Below the pieces are notes generated by a model, which searched no databases, was not told the origin of the DNA, and saw only the letters and a program-made list of their open reading frames with translations. A stretch of 5,282 bases of DNA from Deltaproteobacteria bacterium (lineage in GTDB: Bacteria; Desulfobacterota; Binatia; DP-6): NCBI GenBank assembly GCA_005879205.1, contig VBLD01000145.1, positions 1 through 5,282 on the forward strand. The letters are read 5' to 3'. The translations under genes and the position numbers were made by a program. This document shows positions 5,063 to 5,282 of this stretch, piece by piece (position 1 is the stretch's first letter; the number at the start of each line of letters is the position of its first letter).

Positions 5063-5282
5063 ATGAAGACGATTTCCGTCAAGGACCTCCACGACAAGAC
5101 CGGCCACTGGCTGAGGCGCGTCAAGGTGGAGGGGGAGGTCATCGTGACCGAGCGCGGGACGCCTGTGGCGCGGATGCTCCCGCCGGCGAAGGTTGCCGCC
5201 GGAAACCCGTTCGCGAGGCGCAAGCTGTTGCGCGGCATCGCCGCTCTGATGAAGAGGCCGATCGGTGGTCCCGACAGCGTCG
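5063..5282 (+). CDS. Phd/YefM family antitoxin, N-terminal part (cut by the right window edge)
   Basis: From the ATG at 5063 the frame is open for 73 codons to the window end. Residues 1-20 (MKTISVKDLHDKTGHWLRRV) form the first strand and helix of the Phd fold. EGEVIVTERGTPVARMLPPA (23-42) is the hallmark strand-turn-strand of the family (VIVTERGxPVARLxP). NPFARRKLLRGIAALMKRP (48-66) and IGGPDS begin the C-terminal toxin-binding arm. Such antitoxins repress their own operon and neutralise a toxin encoded directly downstream. With this C-terminal type the partner is usually a PIN (VapC-like) RNase, expected just right of the window. The gene lacks a recognisable ribosome-binding site, but an inverted repeat and weak promoter boxes lie immediately upstream. 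It is the third trace of a toxin-antitoxin module in this window. The family is secure; the toxin type is inferred. Confidence 0.9.
   Translation, partial: MKTISVKDLHDKTGHWLRRVKVEGEVIVTERGTPVARMLPPAKVAAGNPFARRKLLRGIAALMKRPIGGPDSV

Noticed and set aside
4687..5238. A 183-codon minus-strand open frame spanning the Phd-type gene
   Set aside because: Its first part is antisense to the clear Phd antitoxin; only the segment from about 4962 to 4771 is protein-like and is annotated as a pseudogene.

Overview
This is a GC-rich bacterial window with many short genes on both strands and few mobile signatures. The gene mix (Asp-box propeller plus ubiquitin-like protein, DUF1993, two-domain VOC protein, VapC-type toxin-antitoxin parts) fits a soil or sediment bacterium with a large genome, such as Rokubacteria/Methylomirabilota, Binatia or a deltaproteobacterial lineage. 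The sequence cannot settle the taxon, and no rRNA, tRNA, insertion sequence or CRISPR array is visible.

Layout from left to right: (1) the first 41 codons of an AbrB/MazE-type antitoxin on the minus strand, running off the left edge. (2) A divergent 50-residue double-CxxC zinc-ribbon gene on the plus strand (193-345). (3) A strong 15-bp-stem hairpin (367-399) between this gene and the convergent minus-strand genes. (4) A minus-strand block read from right to left: an Asp-box beta-propeller (3283-2168) overlapping by ATGA with a MoaD/ThiS-like protein ending in Gly-Gly (2171-1875), then a DUF1993 protein (1805-1296), then a tandem-domain VOC/glyoxalase-like protein (1194-427). (5) A roughly 470-bp gap (3284-3752) holding the frameshifted C-terminal remnant of a PIN/VapC toxin (about 3460-3651, plus) and a good promoter candidate. 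(6) A double hot-dog thioesterase-like gene (3753-4634, plus). (7) A frameshifted minus-strand remnant of what looks like the N-terminal domain of a gluconolactonase-type protein (4667-4962). (8) The start of a Phd/YefM antitoxin gene (5063 onward, plus), preceded by a perfect 7-bp inverted repeat and cut by the right edge.

The one tightly coupled unit is the propeller/ubiquitin-like pair. Their stop and start codons overlap, which implies translational coupling and a shared function that I cannot name. DUF1993 and VOC lie downstream on the same strand, each with its own strong ribosome-binding site, and may be co-transcribed. Two antitoxin genes at the edges and a dead PIN toxin in the middle, together with a second gene remnant, mark this as a region where small accessory genes come and decay around stable single-gene units.

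No clearly new multi-gene defence or biosynthetic system is visible. The most interesting items are the propeller/Gly-Gly pair, the two pseudogenes (invisible to simple gene calling) and the apparently leaderless promoters.
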